From contig JAULJL010000011.1 of assembly GCA_030761205.1 (NCBI GenBank), forward strand, positions 10,158,501 to 10,222,500: DNA of 64,000 nt, given 5' to 3'. The notes below the pieces were generated by a model. It was not told the DNA's origin. It saw only the letters and a list, made by a program, of their open reading frames with translations, and searched no databases. Positions 36,631 through 56,986 of this stretch are shown one piece after another (within the stretch, counting starts at the first letter, position 1; every line of letters begins with the position of its first letter). The position numbers were made by a program, and so were the translations under genes. The stretch comes from Fremontodendron californicum. Lineage: Eukaryota; Streptophyta; Magnoliopsida; Malvales; Malvaceae.

Positions 36631-37557
36631 GGGACAACGTCATGAATGACCCTTGAAGTTTATCAAATTTGTCAATGTGGTACCTGTACTTTAAAAATGT
36701 TTATTTTGGTACTTAGAGTTTCACTTCATGTGCTATTGCCGTACTTGTCTGTAACACCGTTAAATATTAGTTATGTGACTTTTGTATCCAATGAAAACTT
36801 GACACGTGACACCGTATAATGATGTTACGTGTATTAACATAAAAATTATTATTTTAATTTTAATTTTAATTTTAAAAATAATATTATTTTAGAAACATAA
36901 TGATGACACGTGGTACCACATTATGATATCACATGTATTAACTTAAAGAAAGAAAGGAAGAAAGAAAGAAAGAAAAAATAATAAATATTTTAAAAAAATT
37001 AAATTAAATTATTTTAATTAAATTTTTAATTTTTTAAATAAAATAATAAAATAATTTAATTTTTTTAATATCTAAAAATAACCTTTTCTTTTTAAAAATA
37101 TTTTTTAAAAAATTTCAGATATTATAAAATTATTTAACAAGTAATTTTAAAATATTTTATATTTTAAAAATAATTTTAGTTAAATATTTTAATTTTGTAA
37201 TTTTTTAAATTAAAAACATATATTAATTTTTTAAAATATAATTTTTTATTTTATAATATATATTTTCATTTAAAAAAAAATTCAGATATTAATTTTAAAA
37301 ATATAATTTTAAATAATTTTTAAAAAAAAAATTTTATTATAAAAATTCAGATATTAATTTCTAAAAAATCAGGTGTTACCACGTGTCATCACTTGATTGG
37401 TCAACGTCACATCATTATATATATTTAACAGTGTTAAGTCAAGGTACCACATTGATACACGGTTTGATAGTACAGATACTACATTAAATATTTTTAAAGT
37501 ACATGTATCACATTGACAAATTTGATAAATTTCAGGAGTCATTCATGATATTATCCC
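36631..37557. mobile_element. Mutator-type MITE, 927 bp, perfect 9-bp TSD
   Basis: TTTCGTTAA flanks both sides (36622-36630 and 37558-37566). The ends begin GGGACAACGTCATGAATGAC on the left and GGGATAATATCATGAATGAC on the inverse right, and the inverted similarity runs on for over 150 bp. The core is AT-rich with no ORF. Long inverted ends and 9-bp duplications are Mutator-like. Confidence 0.85.
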
Positions 37558-37612
37558 TTTCGTTAATGATGCGAATGTTCAGTTTTATACCCTTATCCCT
37601 AACGGTTTGCAA

Positions 37613-38045
37613 CAGTGTTATTAAAACCGACCGGATCGATCGGTCGAACTGGTTGAATCGAAAATCGTTGTCTTTTTCGATCCGATGCATGTGATAGAAC
37701 TGGATTTTTTTGAACCGGTAGAAAACTGATTGACAAGGTAAAAAATCGGTAAAAACATGGAAAAAAAACCCAAAAAAATTGATTTTACACTTATTTTTTT
37801 ATAAAAAAATTATTGTATGTGATAAGATTTGAACCTTTAACCCCTTGAATTTATATTAAAGATCATATCATTTAGCCAAATACATATTTTTTATTAAATA
37901 TTTATATTTAATACTTAATATTAAAATTATTTATTTAATATTAAAATTTATTTTTTAATATAACCGATTCAACCGATTAAACTGATTGAACCGATAATTA
38001 AAAATCTCACCGGTTCGATTTCCGATCCGATATTTTCATACATTG
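37613..38045. mobile_element. hAT-type MITE, 433 bp
   Basis: The ends CAGTGTTATTAAAAC and, inverted, CAATGTATGAAAATATC are similar. Flanks are GTTTGCAA (37605-37612) and GTTTGCAC (38046-38053), 7 of 8 equal. Inside are ACCGGTTC/GATCCGAT words on both sides of an AT-rich core. Confidence 0.7.
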
Positions 38046-38520
38046 GTTTGCACTTTGCACTGCATTACAATTCACCAAAATAACAAGTCTGGCACAATGG
38101 ACTTCGACTGGGCTATCCATAATATGGCCCAACTAATTCACAAAACTAACTACTTCTCCAATTTGCCTGCATCATAATTTTGGTTCTTGTTCGGGATCGT
38201 TTTCTTCTGCAAACTGGGTCGAATGGTCCGCTGGTAGTGCGAGATCCAATTTGAAAATCGTGGGTTACCAAATTCTCGTAACTGTGGGTTGGGCGGTGTC
38301 GGTATGCCATTGCCATCTCTAATTTCTAGTTAGTCTTAAAAAATTCAGACCCGAGATGACTACCCTAAGCAAAAAATTTAACAATGAAACAGAGAATCAT
38401 GCACTCTTTTACTTTTCGAATTTAATAGTAGTTGAAATCCGAAAATTAGGAGAAGGTAGCTGAAATTTTTGGATTGACATAGTGACTGAAGATTTGGCAG
38501 GGCAAAGAGAAGAAGAAAAG
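38046..38520 (+). promoter_or_regulatory. Upstream region of the ALG1-like gene
   Basis: This is the 475 bp between the hAT MITE and the start codon. It should hold promoter and 5' leader. No TATA box can be called with confidence. The last 60 bases are purine-rich (AGAGAAGAAGAAAAG before the ATG). Confidence 0.3.
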
Positions 38521-47254
<8,734 letters not shown>

Positions 47255-47559
47255 CCTTTAAAGCTAGCAATCCTCCCAGCCAACTGCCTCATATGTTGGT
47301 TTATAATCAAAGGTGGGTTTGCTTCACAATGCTTACTCCATCTTTCCCGGGGAAAATATTACCATCCTTTCATTGGAACATTGTAAGATTATAGTCCTTA
47401 TGGTTCCAAAATGACAGTAAATTTTGATTTATGGCAACTTAATACAGATGATCATGTGGTTTGGATTTCTCATGTTTAAAGGATTTATGACTGCTTCTAC
47501 CCCTGAAATGTACAATAATGAACACATTAAATTGATAAAACGTGAATACATACTTCTTA

Positions 47560-47599
47560 TATATATATATATGTATATATATATATGTATGTATGTATG

Positions 47600-47630
<31 letters not shown>

Positions 47631-47640
47631 GTATGTATAG

Positions 47641-47698
<58 letters not shown>
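47560..47698. repeat. TA/GTAT microsatellite
   Basis: Long (TA)n with GTAT interruptions between the ALG1-like stop and a MITE. A second (TA)n(TG)n tract is at about 47868-47912 and a third at 48105-48127. Open frames here (Tyr-Ile runs) are simple-sequence artefacts. Confidence 0.9.
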
Positions 47699-47699
<1 letters not shown>

Positions 47700-47701
<2 letters not shown>

Positions 47702-47864
47702 AAGATCGATTTACACTGGTGTAAAATTAATTTTCATAATTTCGTTTGCTATTCATATTTTAATAAACCAACAGTTGGATTCAATAATATAATCGTATTC
47801 GTCGTGCATATAAAGTTTTAAATCTATTCGATAGTTATATTATGTCGATCAAGAATACTTTTTT

Positions 47865-47910
<46 letters not shown>

Positions 47911-48095
47911 AACGGTTTAAATTTTTTACTTCAAACGAATAATTAGGTATTTTTAATTTATTTAAAATTTGAAGTACACGATATATATGAATAAAGCAAG
48001 AAATATTACAGTTGGATTAAACAAATATAAATTTTGTAAAAAATTATGAAAGTGTGTAAAATTAAATTAATTTTGTACTATTATAAGTGGATTTT
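47700..48095. mobile_element. MITE with TTTACAC...GTGTAAA ends, downstream of ALG1
   Basis: The left end GATCGATTTACACTGGTGTA and the right end (GTGTGTAAAATTAAATTAAT then TATAAGTGGA) are inversely similar. A (TA)n(TG)n microsatellite sits inside. It is related to the copy at 29440-29805. No clear target duplication. Confidence 0.5.
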
Positions 48096-48659
48096 TTTTC
48101 CGCATATATATATATATATATATATATTTGTTTGTGCTATTTTTCAGAAATTAATTCAGTATTTTGTTTCATACTGTCTTCAGCTATTCCATTACTAAGT
48201 AAGTTCTATAGCTTTTTTTGGTACATTACTAAGTTCTATAGTTATGTGTTTGAAATGATCTCTCTCTCTCTCTAATTTTATCTGGTGAAAGACTGGATAC
48301 TCTCATTATTTATTTATTTATTTATTAATCTCTCCTAATAAAATATCAAATCTCTGGGTACCTTTTTTTTGGTACATAATAATTTCAAGGTAATTTTTAA
48401 TTTATCGTAACTAGTAAAATCTCTTTCTCTAGCGTTATATTTGGTAAAAAAAAAAAAAAAAAAAGATGAAAAAAAGAAAGAGGTGATTTTTTTTTTTTTA
48501 ATTTGATTATTGAGAATCATGATGATACGTTATTTTATAACTCAATTATGATTAATTTGTTTTTATTATTATTTACCAGACGGGAGTGTCAACTTCGTTT
48601 ACGCATTCTTAATTTTTGCTACTTTATTATCATACTCCCGAGTTTTAAGATTTTATTAT

Positions 48660-49210
48660 TATGCGGGAGTGTTTGGATGAAGGATTTTAAGAAGAAAATT
48701 TATTTGTAGAGAGATTTTCAAAATTTTAAAATAGAATTATCTTGTTTGATAAAATAAAAATTAGAATTCTTAAAATTTTTAAAATTTGTATGAGGATTTT
48801 TAGGGGGTTTAAATTCTCTTTTCAAATTTCACCTCCAAACTGTGAAATTTGTGAAATTCTTTGAATTTTTTTATTAAGATATTAATATTTATTATTATTA
48901 TTTTTTTTACGCAACTTTTATTTTTTTCAATTCTAATTATGAAAACTCATTTTTTTTCTTCATGTTATTAGTAATATCTGTATATTTTTATAAATTTAAT
49001 GATATTCATATTGCATATTTTTTTCAATATATATATTTTTTATTTTATCTCTAATATTATTTTTTTTCCTCATCAAATTTCAATATTCAAAATTTCTTTC
49101 TAAATCCAAACAATACAATTACAAATGTTAGTAATTTGAATTGATACATTTTAAAATGCTAACATTTCAAAAAGTTTCAAAATTTTAAAATCCCTCGTTC
49201 AAACAGAGCT
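48660..49210. mobile_element. MITE-like element, about 550 bp, TGTTTG-type ends
   Basis: The left end GGGAGTGTTTGGATGAAGGA and the inverse right end GCTCTGTTTGAACGAGGGAT, followed by TTTTAA, match well after the first bases. The inside is AT-rich with ATTTTAAAATTT-like inverted stretches. Probably PIF/Harbinger-like; target duplication not settled. Confidence 0.5.
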
Positions 49211-49889
49211 TTCATTCCATAATGAAAAAAATTGTCAAAATCCACACAGCACTATGAATGCATTAAAATTTCCAAGCGAATTTAAATTAGTCATAAATAC
49301 AAATCAATTTAGCAATTTGGATCATTTTGAATTTTTTAGTTGAGTTAATTTGATTTTCATTTTTTATTTTTGTCAATTTCATTTGAATTTAATGAAAATT
49401 AATCACGTGCAAGTATATAATTAACAATTTTGTTAAATTTAGGTAAAATTGATCAGAAATTAATAAAAAATTGTAAAAAAAATAGATAGAAATTTTGATC
49501 AGAAATTGACAATTTTTTTTTAACATTTTCATTAAATTTAGGTTATATTAATTAAAAATAATAAAATGAGAGTTAAATTGATTCAAATAAAAAAATAAGA
49601 TTAAAATGATCGAGTTTGTATAATTCAAAAGCCAAATATATATTTATGCCTTCAAATTACTAATTCGTTTTAGACTTTATAACTATCAGTACCAGTGCTT
49701 TCTATTTATAAAAGAAAAATTATTCAATATGGTCGCTTTGTCAAATTTTAATTTCATAAGTGGATTTAAAGATTGACATGTGTTTATTTATAGTAAATTT
49801 GAAAAAAAAATGTTTAATTTTTAAATAAACATATGATAATCATATAAATTAACTTGTAGAGTTTTTAGTGTATACAATAAGGTTTAATT

Positions 49890-50998
49890 ACACGGGTAGT
49901 CATCCGACTATTATTAAAGATTTTTTTTTTATTTTTTTATTTTGATCACTCAATTATGAAAAATATCAATTTAATCATTCATGTTATAAAAATTAATTTT
50001 TTTGGTCATCCAACCGTTACAAACTAACGGCTAGATGACGTGACAATGCCACATTATATGCCAGATGCCACGTGGCATTGCCACGTCATCTAATATGTCA
50101 CGTAACATTTTCCATGTGTTAGTATAATTTTTTTTAAAAATTAATTTTTTTTAAAAAAATAAATTATACTTTTGATCACTTAATTTTTGATAATTTCTAT
50201 TTAGGTCACCTAATTTTGAAAAGTTTAAAATTTGATTATCAACGTTTGTGAAATTATTAATATTTTTGTCTCTATTGTGAACATATGACTGTCGACATGA
50301 CTTTATAACAATTTAATCACAAACTTTATGCAATTTAATTTCATAAATATTTTTTTTATTTTTGTTATATATTTGGTTGCATGGAATCAAAATTATTAAC
50401 TTCATTATAATTAGAATCTTGATGTTATGAAATTTTCATATTTCGGTTAAATTTTCTTGATTGATTGATATAGTTTACAACAATTACTTAAATTTATTTG
50501 GACGAATTGGATATTAAATGCTTCAAGTAATGCATTTAAATATTTTTGACAATTGAATTTATTTATCAAATTTTTAAATCTAAAGGGTATAATTACAATA
50601 AAATAAAAATAAAAATATAATTTTAATTCCATAAAATGAAAATATTGAATGCTTATTTTTTATTTTTTATCAAGTTTGAATTCTTATTTGAGTATTATTA
50701 TTTCAAGGTATTTTTGATATAGATAACAAAAATGATAAAATAATTTTGATATAGGTAATCATATCGTTATAAAAGTCATGTCGACCGTTGACAATGGAGA
50801 TCAAAATATTAATAAAATAAGTTTTAACAAACGTAAAACATTGTTGACAAAATTGAAAAATTTTCAAAGATCTATGACCAAAATAAAAAATTTCGAAAAG
50901 TTAAGTGATTAAAAGTATAATTTATTTTTTTTTAAAATTTTAAAATTTTTTCAAAATTCATAATGTCACATTGCATGTGATGACGTGATAATACCACG
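49890..50998. mobile_element. Nested DNA-transposon remnants; inner element 50157-50927
   Basis: The inner element has about 170-bp inverted ends: 50157 onward (AAATTATACTTTTGATCACT) matches the inverse of the sequence ending near 50927 (AAATTATACTTTTAATCACT), and both run to a CGACATGACTTT box. Long inverted ends suggest a Mutator-like MITE. Around it lies an older element with GATGACGTGACAATGCCAC and its inverse-like partner. The outer right end is missing. Confidence 0.5.
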
Positions 50999-51930
50999 TG
51001 TTTTTAGACACTTAATTTTGTCAGTAATGATTTAAGATTACGCGAAATAATAAGTCAAACTAAGATAAACTTTGGATTCGGACCCAAAGTTGGGCTTAAT
51101 TCATTTCATTTTCTTTTCTTTTTCGGTTGGGCTCTTGAAACCCAAAATTTGAGAGCTGCCCATTTAATCCAAATGTTTTAAAGTTTAAGACCAATTTTGC
51201 CCAAAGGAATATTAGGTTTAATAAAGTCCAAACTTTTTATTATTATTATTAGTTAATTAATTTGAAATTAATAAAAATAAAATAAAATTATTAAGAAAAA
51301 AAAAGGGTCTCGTGACCCTTAGGGGTGGCTGGGCAGGCTGCCAGCCACCCTAGCTGCCTCCCAATCCCATCCTCAACACTCAACCTCCAATTACACCTTT
51401 TAACCACCTCTCCAAAACAGCCACCCTTTTGGCCACCAGACACCCACACAGGACTTCAAAGTTTGAAATCAACCAAAGTGCAATCTGGATTGGAATCCAG
51501 ATTACTCACAATAAAAGGAATACTCTGATTGCCAAAGATTCACTCACGATCATGATAGCTACCACTGACCATACTTTGCCTCCATCAAACACCAAGAACA
51601 CCCACTGCTTAACCGACCCACCCCCCACAAGGCCCGACCCTCAGCAACAAACACACAACCACACAAGCATACGCACACCCAAAAAAAAAAAAAAAAGACT
51701 CAGCAAGCATAAAACACAAAAAAAAAAAAAAAAACCAAAGAGCAAAGGGGCACAAAAAAAATTCTTTTGTTCGGGGTGATCTAGCAATTTCGACCCGACC
51801 CAAGACCCGTTCGGTCCGATCCAACTCCACAAGCAGCAGATCCAGGCTTGGGCCATAGGGTCTCCCCTGTTGGGCTTCTGGTCCCGTCTTCCACGCCTGG
51901 GTACCAGTTTCTTTCTTAAACATTTTGGGG
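50999..51930 (+). mobile_element. Tat/Ogre-like LTR remnant
   Basis: It opens TGTTTTTAGACACTTAATTT, similar to the start of the LTR at 9294. It also shares GGGCTT/TTGGGCT phrases and a C-rich proline-coding-like stretch (51340-51680). No coding part of a retroelement follows. The right end is a guess. Confidence 0.35.
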
Positions 51931-52975
51931 TTAATATGAGAAACATGCCCTCAACATGAATATAATTGTTAAAGAGTATAATATCTTAAAATTATTTGTA
52001 GAAAGGAAATGAAAACATGAAACATTCTTGTTAAGAAAACTATAAAGTCCTAAATACCCTTAATGAAATAAAATGTTTATCTCTCAGACTCTTCCGTCTT
52101 CCGTTTGCCTTGTTATTTTCCCCTGCATTCACTCCATTTTCTCTCTTCTTTTTTTCTTTTTCTTTTCCTTTTCTCTTACCACAATCCTCGTCTGAAACCC
52201 ATTCTCTGTGAAGGAGAAGGAGACAGCTCTAACCTTCTCCCCTCTCTCTTCCACTGTGCAAGCTCAACAAGAGATTTCGTATCACAAATCCATTCCGAGT
52301 TTGACCCCACTTTGTTGCGGCGTAAGATTCATGCTGATTTCTAGATATTGTCACTTTTCCTTTTTTTTTTTTTTTTTTTAACTTTTGGGTTTATTATTTA
52401 GTCTCTTAATTTGTTTTAATTTTAAGATTTGCTTCAAATATTATAAATATATGTTTTGTTCTATTACTTGTCTATTGTAAATTTTGACCTAAACATCTAT
52501 ATTGGTGGCAGTAGTTTCAGAATTTTTGAGTATTTTAAAGGAAAAGAGAAAACAGTATGTGTTCATGGACTGCAGTAGAGTCAGACATGGTAGGATGGAA
52601 GTTAGGTAAACATTAGTTTCTAAAGCTTTGGCATATTTATTTTAGGAGTTTTTTTTTTTTAATTGTAGAATGGAAAGTTTGATGAGCAAGCTTATGTTAT
52701 ATCTTCGCTAAATCATATGAAATTACGAACCATTAGCTTCTTAAGCTTTGGCGTCTTTATTTTAGTAAAAAAAAAAATATTTTCTTAATTGTAGAAGGAA
52801 AAATGTTAGGCAAGCTTATGTTACATTCTCTTACCCCTATTGTTTTTGTATGGTACATGTGGAAAGTTCAATCGTGGTTTCCTATTGGTCTCTTGGGTCA
52901 TTCAGTGTATCTTGGTTGAATAATTAGTTTGGAGTGTGGTTTAGTTAATGGTTTTCATTTTTGAAGAGTTGGCTT

Positions 52976-53008
<33 letters not shown>

Positions 53009-53128
53009 GTTTGTATGAATTCATACATACATAAATAAGTTCGTTTGCTATGAACTTAGAGTACCCATACGCTAGATGTTGGCTAGGTTATCTAACTTTT
53101 TATGATGCTTGTTTCTCTTAAATTTCAG
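51931..53128 (+). other. Leader-like CT-rich stretch, no recognised gene
   Basis: 52080-52330 is CT-rich and looks like the 5' leader of a plant gene, with a frame that stays open for 79 codons but matches nothing I know. It is followed by AT-rich DNA and a (TGTA)n/(TA)n tract at 52978-53010. It could be the captured leader of the RPN9 fragment next to it. This is inference. Confidence 0.3.
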
Positions 53129-53825
53129 GCTGGAGATGCACTGATATAATTGTATCATAATTTTAAATCTGACTTTGAGACCAAGATTAATCTTCTCAAG
53201 TTGGTATGTTTTTATAGGTTTATGTGTTTTCTGCCAATGCAATTGTATTATCTTGTGATACTACTGGAGTTGAAACTCATTTATCAAGATTTGATGTTAC
53301 AAACTTCTTGTTCTTCAGAGTCCCCTTTAGAAAATACTGTTTTATCAACCAATTAATGTGCAGCAATGCTCTGCAAGGTTAAATTCTAGTCGTACTAGTT
53401 TGAGCTTTTTCTTTCATGCTACATCCCCTTCTCTTATCATCAATATCTAAAATTTTATAATAACATGGATGAATCGAGTTGCCAAGTATATAATTGACAA
53501 TAAAACCTGCATAAAAATGACATACCTTTGTCTGGAAGATAACGCTAATTGTAATATGGCTAATGTGCTTAAGTATTATGTTTTCCAGCCAGAAGGCTGA
53601 GGTTGTACTTAGCCTTACACCCAATCATTAAAAATAGATGGATAAATAAATTAACTAAAGAAAGTTTACAACTTTTATTTGGCTAACAGATATATTTATC
53701 CTTTGACTTCATTTCATTTTATTTTAATCCTTTAAATTATATAGAATTTGACATTTAATATGTTCCTTTATGCTCTTCTAGGAGATAACATCTACAATTT
53801 TGGAGAATTGCTTGCTCATAATATT
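53129..53825 (+). pseudogene. RPN9: RPN9/PSMD13 exon fragments (26S proteasome lid subunit)
   Basis: Two exon-like pieces with intact splice borders. First, 53129-53203 after TTTCAG and before GTATGT reads AGDALI*LYHNFKSDFETK then INLLKL; a TAA stands in place of an internal codon. Second, 53745-53825 after ATATAG and before GTAAGA reads NLTFNMFLYALLGDNIYNFG then ELLAHNI. Both match conserved parts of plant RPN9, but in the real protein about 110 residues lie between them and these exons are missing here. The 5' and 3' exons are also absent. So this is a deleted, non-functional genomic copy, with introns kept, lying beside a MULE. Confidence 0.75.
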
Positions 53826-54000
53826 GTAAGAACATCTTTATTATTTTTTTTAATTTCACCATATATTGCAGTGAATTTTTTTTTACAGGCAAAATATTTT
53901 CATGTCATGATAGTTGTTTGTACCTCTATTTAATTCAAATGATATTCATGCTTGTTATTTGCTTGCTTGCATATATAGGACTATGAAGAAATTGTCAGTG

Positions 54001-54893
54001 TAAAAAAAGTACATATAATTTGCAAGAATGTACATATAGTTATGCTACATGTACATATTGTTTACTATATGTACATATAGTTATGGAGTTTACCTAGATG
54101 AAATCTATTTAAAACATCCCATGAATGTGGACCATAATTGATCCTATTTCACAGTTGTTCTATATATCCACAATATTCTCATCAATCTTATTATTCTTGC
54201 AAGGAGTTAAGAAATTTTGAAGTCTTTTTTTTTCTTGCTTGAGCAATCTAACTTTTTAAAATTATTGACTGCAATGATGTGAATTTATTGGTTTTGGTGG
54301 TTCATCTTTGTAAATGTCAACTTTTTTTAGGAATAATTCTCTTGGTGTACTATTTCCTTTTGGTATTGTAAATGTACTTTCATTGTTTTGCTTTAAGAAA
54401 TAAAAGAATAAGTTTAGTTACATGTACATATAGTTTAGTTAAATGTACATATAGTTATGTTATATGTACATACTTTTATACTTCTATGTACATATAAGTG
54501 CGCAAATACTTTTTCACATTTCTGAGAGATTTGTTCATATAAGGAATAGTTATGAGCTTATGAACATTATTTTGATAGCTTATTGTTGTAGACATAAAAC
54601 AATTATATATCTTGGTATAGCTTGTATGGCAGAGGTGTGTCCATGTGTCCTTTAAATGTAGTAAAAAATAGATTTGAAAGATAGTTATAAAATTTTGATC
54701 CTTTAAAACTTAAACTCCAACCTAGGTTAAGTTAAGAAAGAAGAAATTTTAAACCTAAGTGCATAATTGAATGGGATTTAGGATAGAATTGGTTACTATT
54801 TTTAAAATGTACATATAGTTATGCTAAATGTACATATAGCTAGGCTAAATGTACATATTGTTATAGGTATATGTACATATAATTTTGCTTCTG
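54001..54893. repeat. Clusters of ATGTACAT palindrome, 21-bp phased (left of MULE)
   Basis: GTACAT starts at 54009, 54030, 54051, 54071; then 54424, 54445, 54466, 54488; then 54809, 54830, 54851, 54873. Each cluster has four copies at 20-22 bp, most within the palindrome ATGTACAT and followed by ATA. Linkers such as TAGTTATGCTA are similar but less conserved. Confidence 0.9.
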
Positions 54894-54902
54894 ATCTTGC
54901 AG

Positions 54903-55023
54903 TATTAACTATAACTCTAAACGTTTTGCCATGTATGAAGAACTTCAACAAATTTGGGCTACTCAAAATAATTTGAATGCATATCTGTGCGACCTGAGTT
55001 CTTATCCTCCTCCACCATCATAG
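54903..55023 (+). pseudogene. Terminal exon-like fragment of an unidentified gene
   Basis: After TCTTGCAG an open stretch reads FAMYEELQQIWATQNNLNAY and then LCDLSSYPPPPS before TAG at 55021-55023. Its amino-acid make-up (Trp, Tyr, a proline-rich end) and the good acceptor look like a real last exon. I do not recognise the family. No upstream exon was found, so it is either a captured fragment like the RPN9 pieces or chance. Confidence 0.35.
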
Positions 55024-55366
55024 TCAAGTATATGACCAAAGTATTTCTCATGTATTTGCGATATTAAAGTTGTAATTGAACTTGATCTTTAATGTTTATA
55101 ATATGTGAATAATTGCAAGTGTTGCGTAAATGACAAAAGTCTTTCTTTCTCTCAACATATGGACCATTTGCACCCTTTTCCTCAGGTGATGGAGTAAATT
55201 TTCTTATGTGACATTTGTTTGGGACTTCTAAAATTGAAATTTCTATGACTTTTATCAAATGTACATAAAATTTGCTTTGAAATTTCTATGACTCTTTCTT
55301 TCTCCCAAAATAACTGATGAACAAGTTATTCTTGGTATTAACTTAGAGCCCACAAGTTATTCTAAT

Positions 55367-55864
55367 TAGGGATGGCAATGGAGCGGGGCGGGGGCGGATT
55401 TTGCAGTATCCGCCCCCGCCCCGCCATTGTACTGCTCCGCGCCCCGCCCCGCTCCGCCATGGATGTTGAAATTTCAATACCACTACCACCTCCATGGATG
55501 TCGGTTACATCCATAACCGCCCCGCCCCGCTCCGCCCCATTTGATATTTATTAATTATTTTTATTTTTTTCAAATAATAAAGCATTTTAAAAATTAATTA
55601 AATATAAACATAAAAATAATAAGTTTAATTATATTATTTTATTATTCATTTAAAAGCTAAATATGTAAGGGTAAAATTGTAATTTCACTATTCGGGGCGG
55701 GGCGGTGCGGAGCAGGCAATTACCACAACTGCTCCATCCCCGCCTTTCAGACAAAAAAAACCGCCCCGCCCCGCTCCGCCTCCATTGTTCAAAAAAAAAA
55801 AACCTCTCCATTCGGATCGGATCGGTTCGAAATCCATCGGTCGGATCGGATTTTGCCATCCCTA
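55367..55864 (+). mobile_element. hAT-type MITE copy A, perfect 8-bp TSD
   Basis: The ends TAGGGATGGCAA and TTGCCATCCCTA (with an extra T run) are inverted repeats. ATTCTAAT flanks both sides (55359-55366 and 55865-55872). The inside has G+C-rich arms of GGGGCGG/CCCGCCCCG words around an AT-rich core. Small open frames in it are not genes. Confidence 0.9.
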
Positions 55865-56210
55865 ATTCTAATCATTCATTTTAGTTAGTTGCGATATGGA
55901 TGGCTATACATTTTAAATGTTTCTATTCTATGTGATGTGCTTTTTGCTTTCTTTCTTTTGTGGTTGGAATTTGATAATGCTTCAACAGATTTCTTTTTGT
56001 ATCATGAATCTTAGTGAAGGAAAGAAAATGTTGGAATGAGAAGTGCTTAACTGGTTGGATATCTTTGCTTTGAATCTGTGTTTGTATCTCTTATGGGGTT
56101 TTGGTGTTGTTTTAGTTGACTCTTAAGGGCATCGTTTGGTTGCTTCATATGTTAATTTACGATGGAACATGTAAATGTAGCACAAAATATCTTAATTGAT
56201 TGAATTTTGG

Positions 56211-56299
56211 AAAAGTACATATTATTTGTAAGAATGTACATATAGGTATGCAATATGTACATATTGTTTTGCTATATGTACATATTGCTGGACTATACG
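56211..56299. repeat. Fourth ATGTACAT cluster, exact 21-bp phase, split by a MITE
   Basis: GTACAT starts at 56215, 56236, 56257 and 56278. The next site would be GTACAT at 56299, but a hAT MITE sits at 56300-56859, and the rest of that site (TACATATT) resumes after the duplicated ACTATACG at 56868. So five sites were spaced exactly 21 bp before insertion. The unit is similar to 54001-54080. Confidence 0.85.
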
Positions 56300-56859
56300 T
56301 AGAGATAGCAAAACCCGATTCGACCGATGGATTTCGAACCGATCCGATCCGAATAGATAGTTTTTTTTTGAACAATGGAGGCGGAGCGGGACGGTGCGGT
56401 TTTTTTTGTTTGAAAGGTAGGGATGAAGCAGTCGTGGTAATTGCCTGCTCCGCACCGCACCGCCCCAAATACTGAAATTACAATTTTACCCTTAAATATT
56501 TGACTTTTAAAAGAATAATAAAATAAAATAATATAATTAAAGTTATTATTTATTTATTTTTTAAAACTTAAACTTAATACTTTATTTTTTCTCTTCCTAT
56601 ATTAGAAACATGTTTATATTTAATTTATATTTAAATTTTTAAAAAATGCTTTATTATTTGAAAAAAATAAAAATAATTAATAAATATCAAATGGGGCGGG
56701 GCGGTTATGGATGTAACCGACATCCATGGAGGTGGTAGTAGTATTGAAATTTCAACATCCACGGCGGAGCAGGGCGGGGGGCGGGGCATAGTAGTGCTAT
56801 GGCGGGACGGGGGCGGATACTGCAAAATCCGCCCCCGCCCCGCTCCATTGCCATCCCTA
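56300..56859 (-). mobile_element. hAT-type MITE copy B, inverted, perfect 8-bp TSD
   Basis: Same family as copy A but in the opposite orientation. ACTATACG flanks both sides (56292-56299 and 56860-56867). The left end is mutated (TAGAGATAGC), the right end intact (GCCATCCCTA). It interrupts the phased ATGTACAT cluster. Confidence 0.9.
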
Positions 56860-56986
56860 ACTATACGTACATATTATTATATTATATTTTTGCTTGATTG
56901 GTCGTTTTATGGAGGGTTCACATGTAAGAGTCTATTGTTGCTTTATACATTGCAGAAACATATTGTTCGATCATTATAAAGTTAAA

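Noticed and set aside
37825..37870. tRNA-like B-box phrase (GATTTGAACC) as a tRNA or SINE
   Set aside because: No matching A-box or cloverleaf; it lies inside a hAT MITE with its own termini and TSD.
47424..48275. Tyr/Ile-rich open frames
   Set aside because: Translations of (TA)n microsatellites.
51325..51946. Overlapping open frames on both strands, proline- or glycine-rich
   Set aside because: They lie in a GC-skewed LTR remnant, show low complexity and match no family.
52105..52344. 79-residue Leu/Phe/Ser-rich frame as a signal-peptide gene
   Set aside because: It is a translated CT-rich leader-like tract; there is no mature-protein part and no match.
55372..56979. Several open frames in the G+C-rich arms of the MITE pair
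   Set aside because: They fall inside two copies of one non-coding MITE with perfect target duplications.
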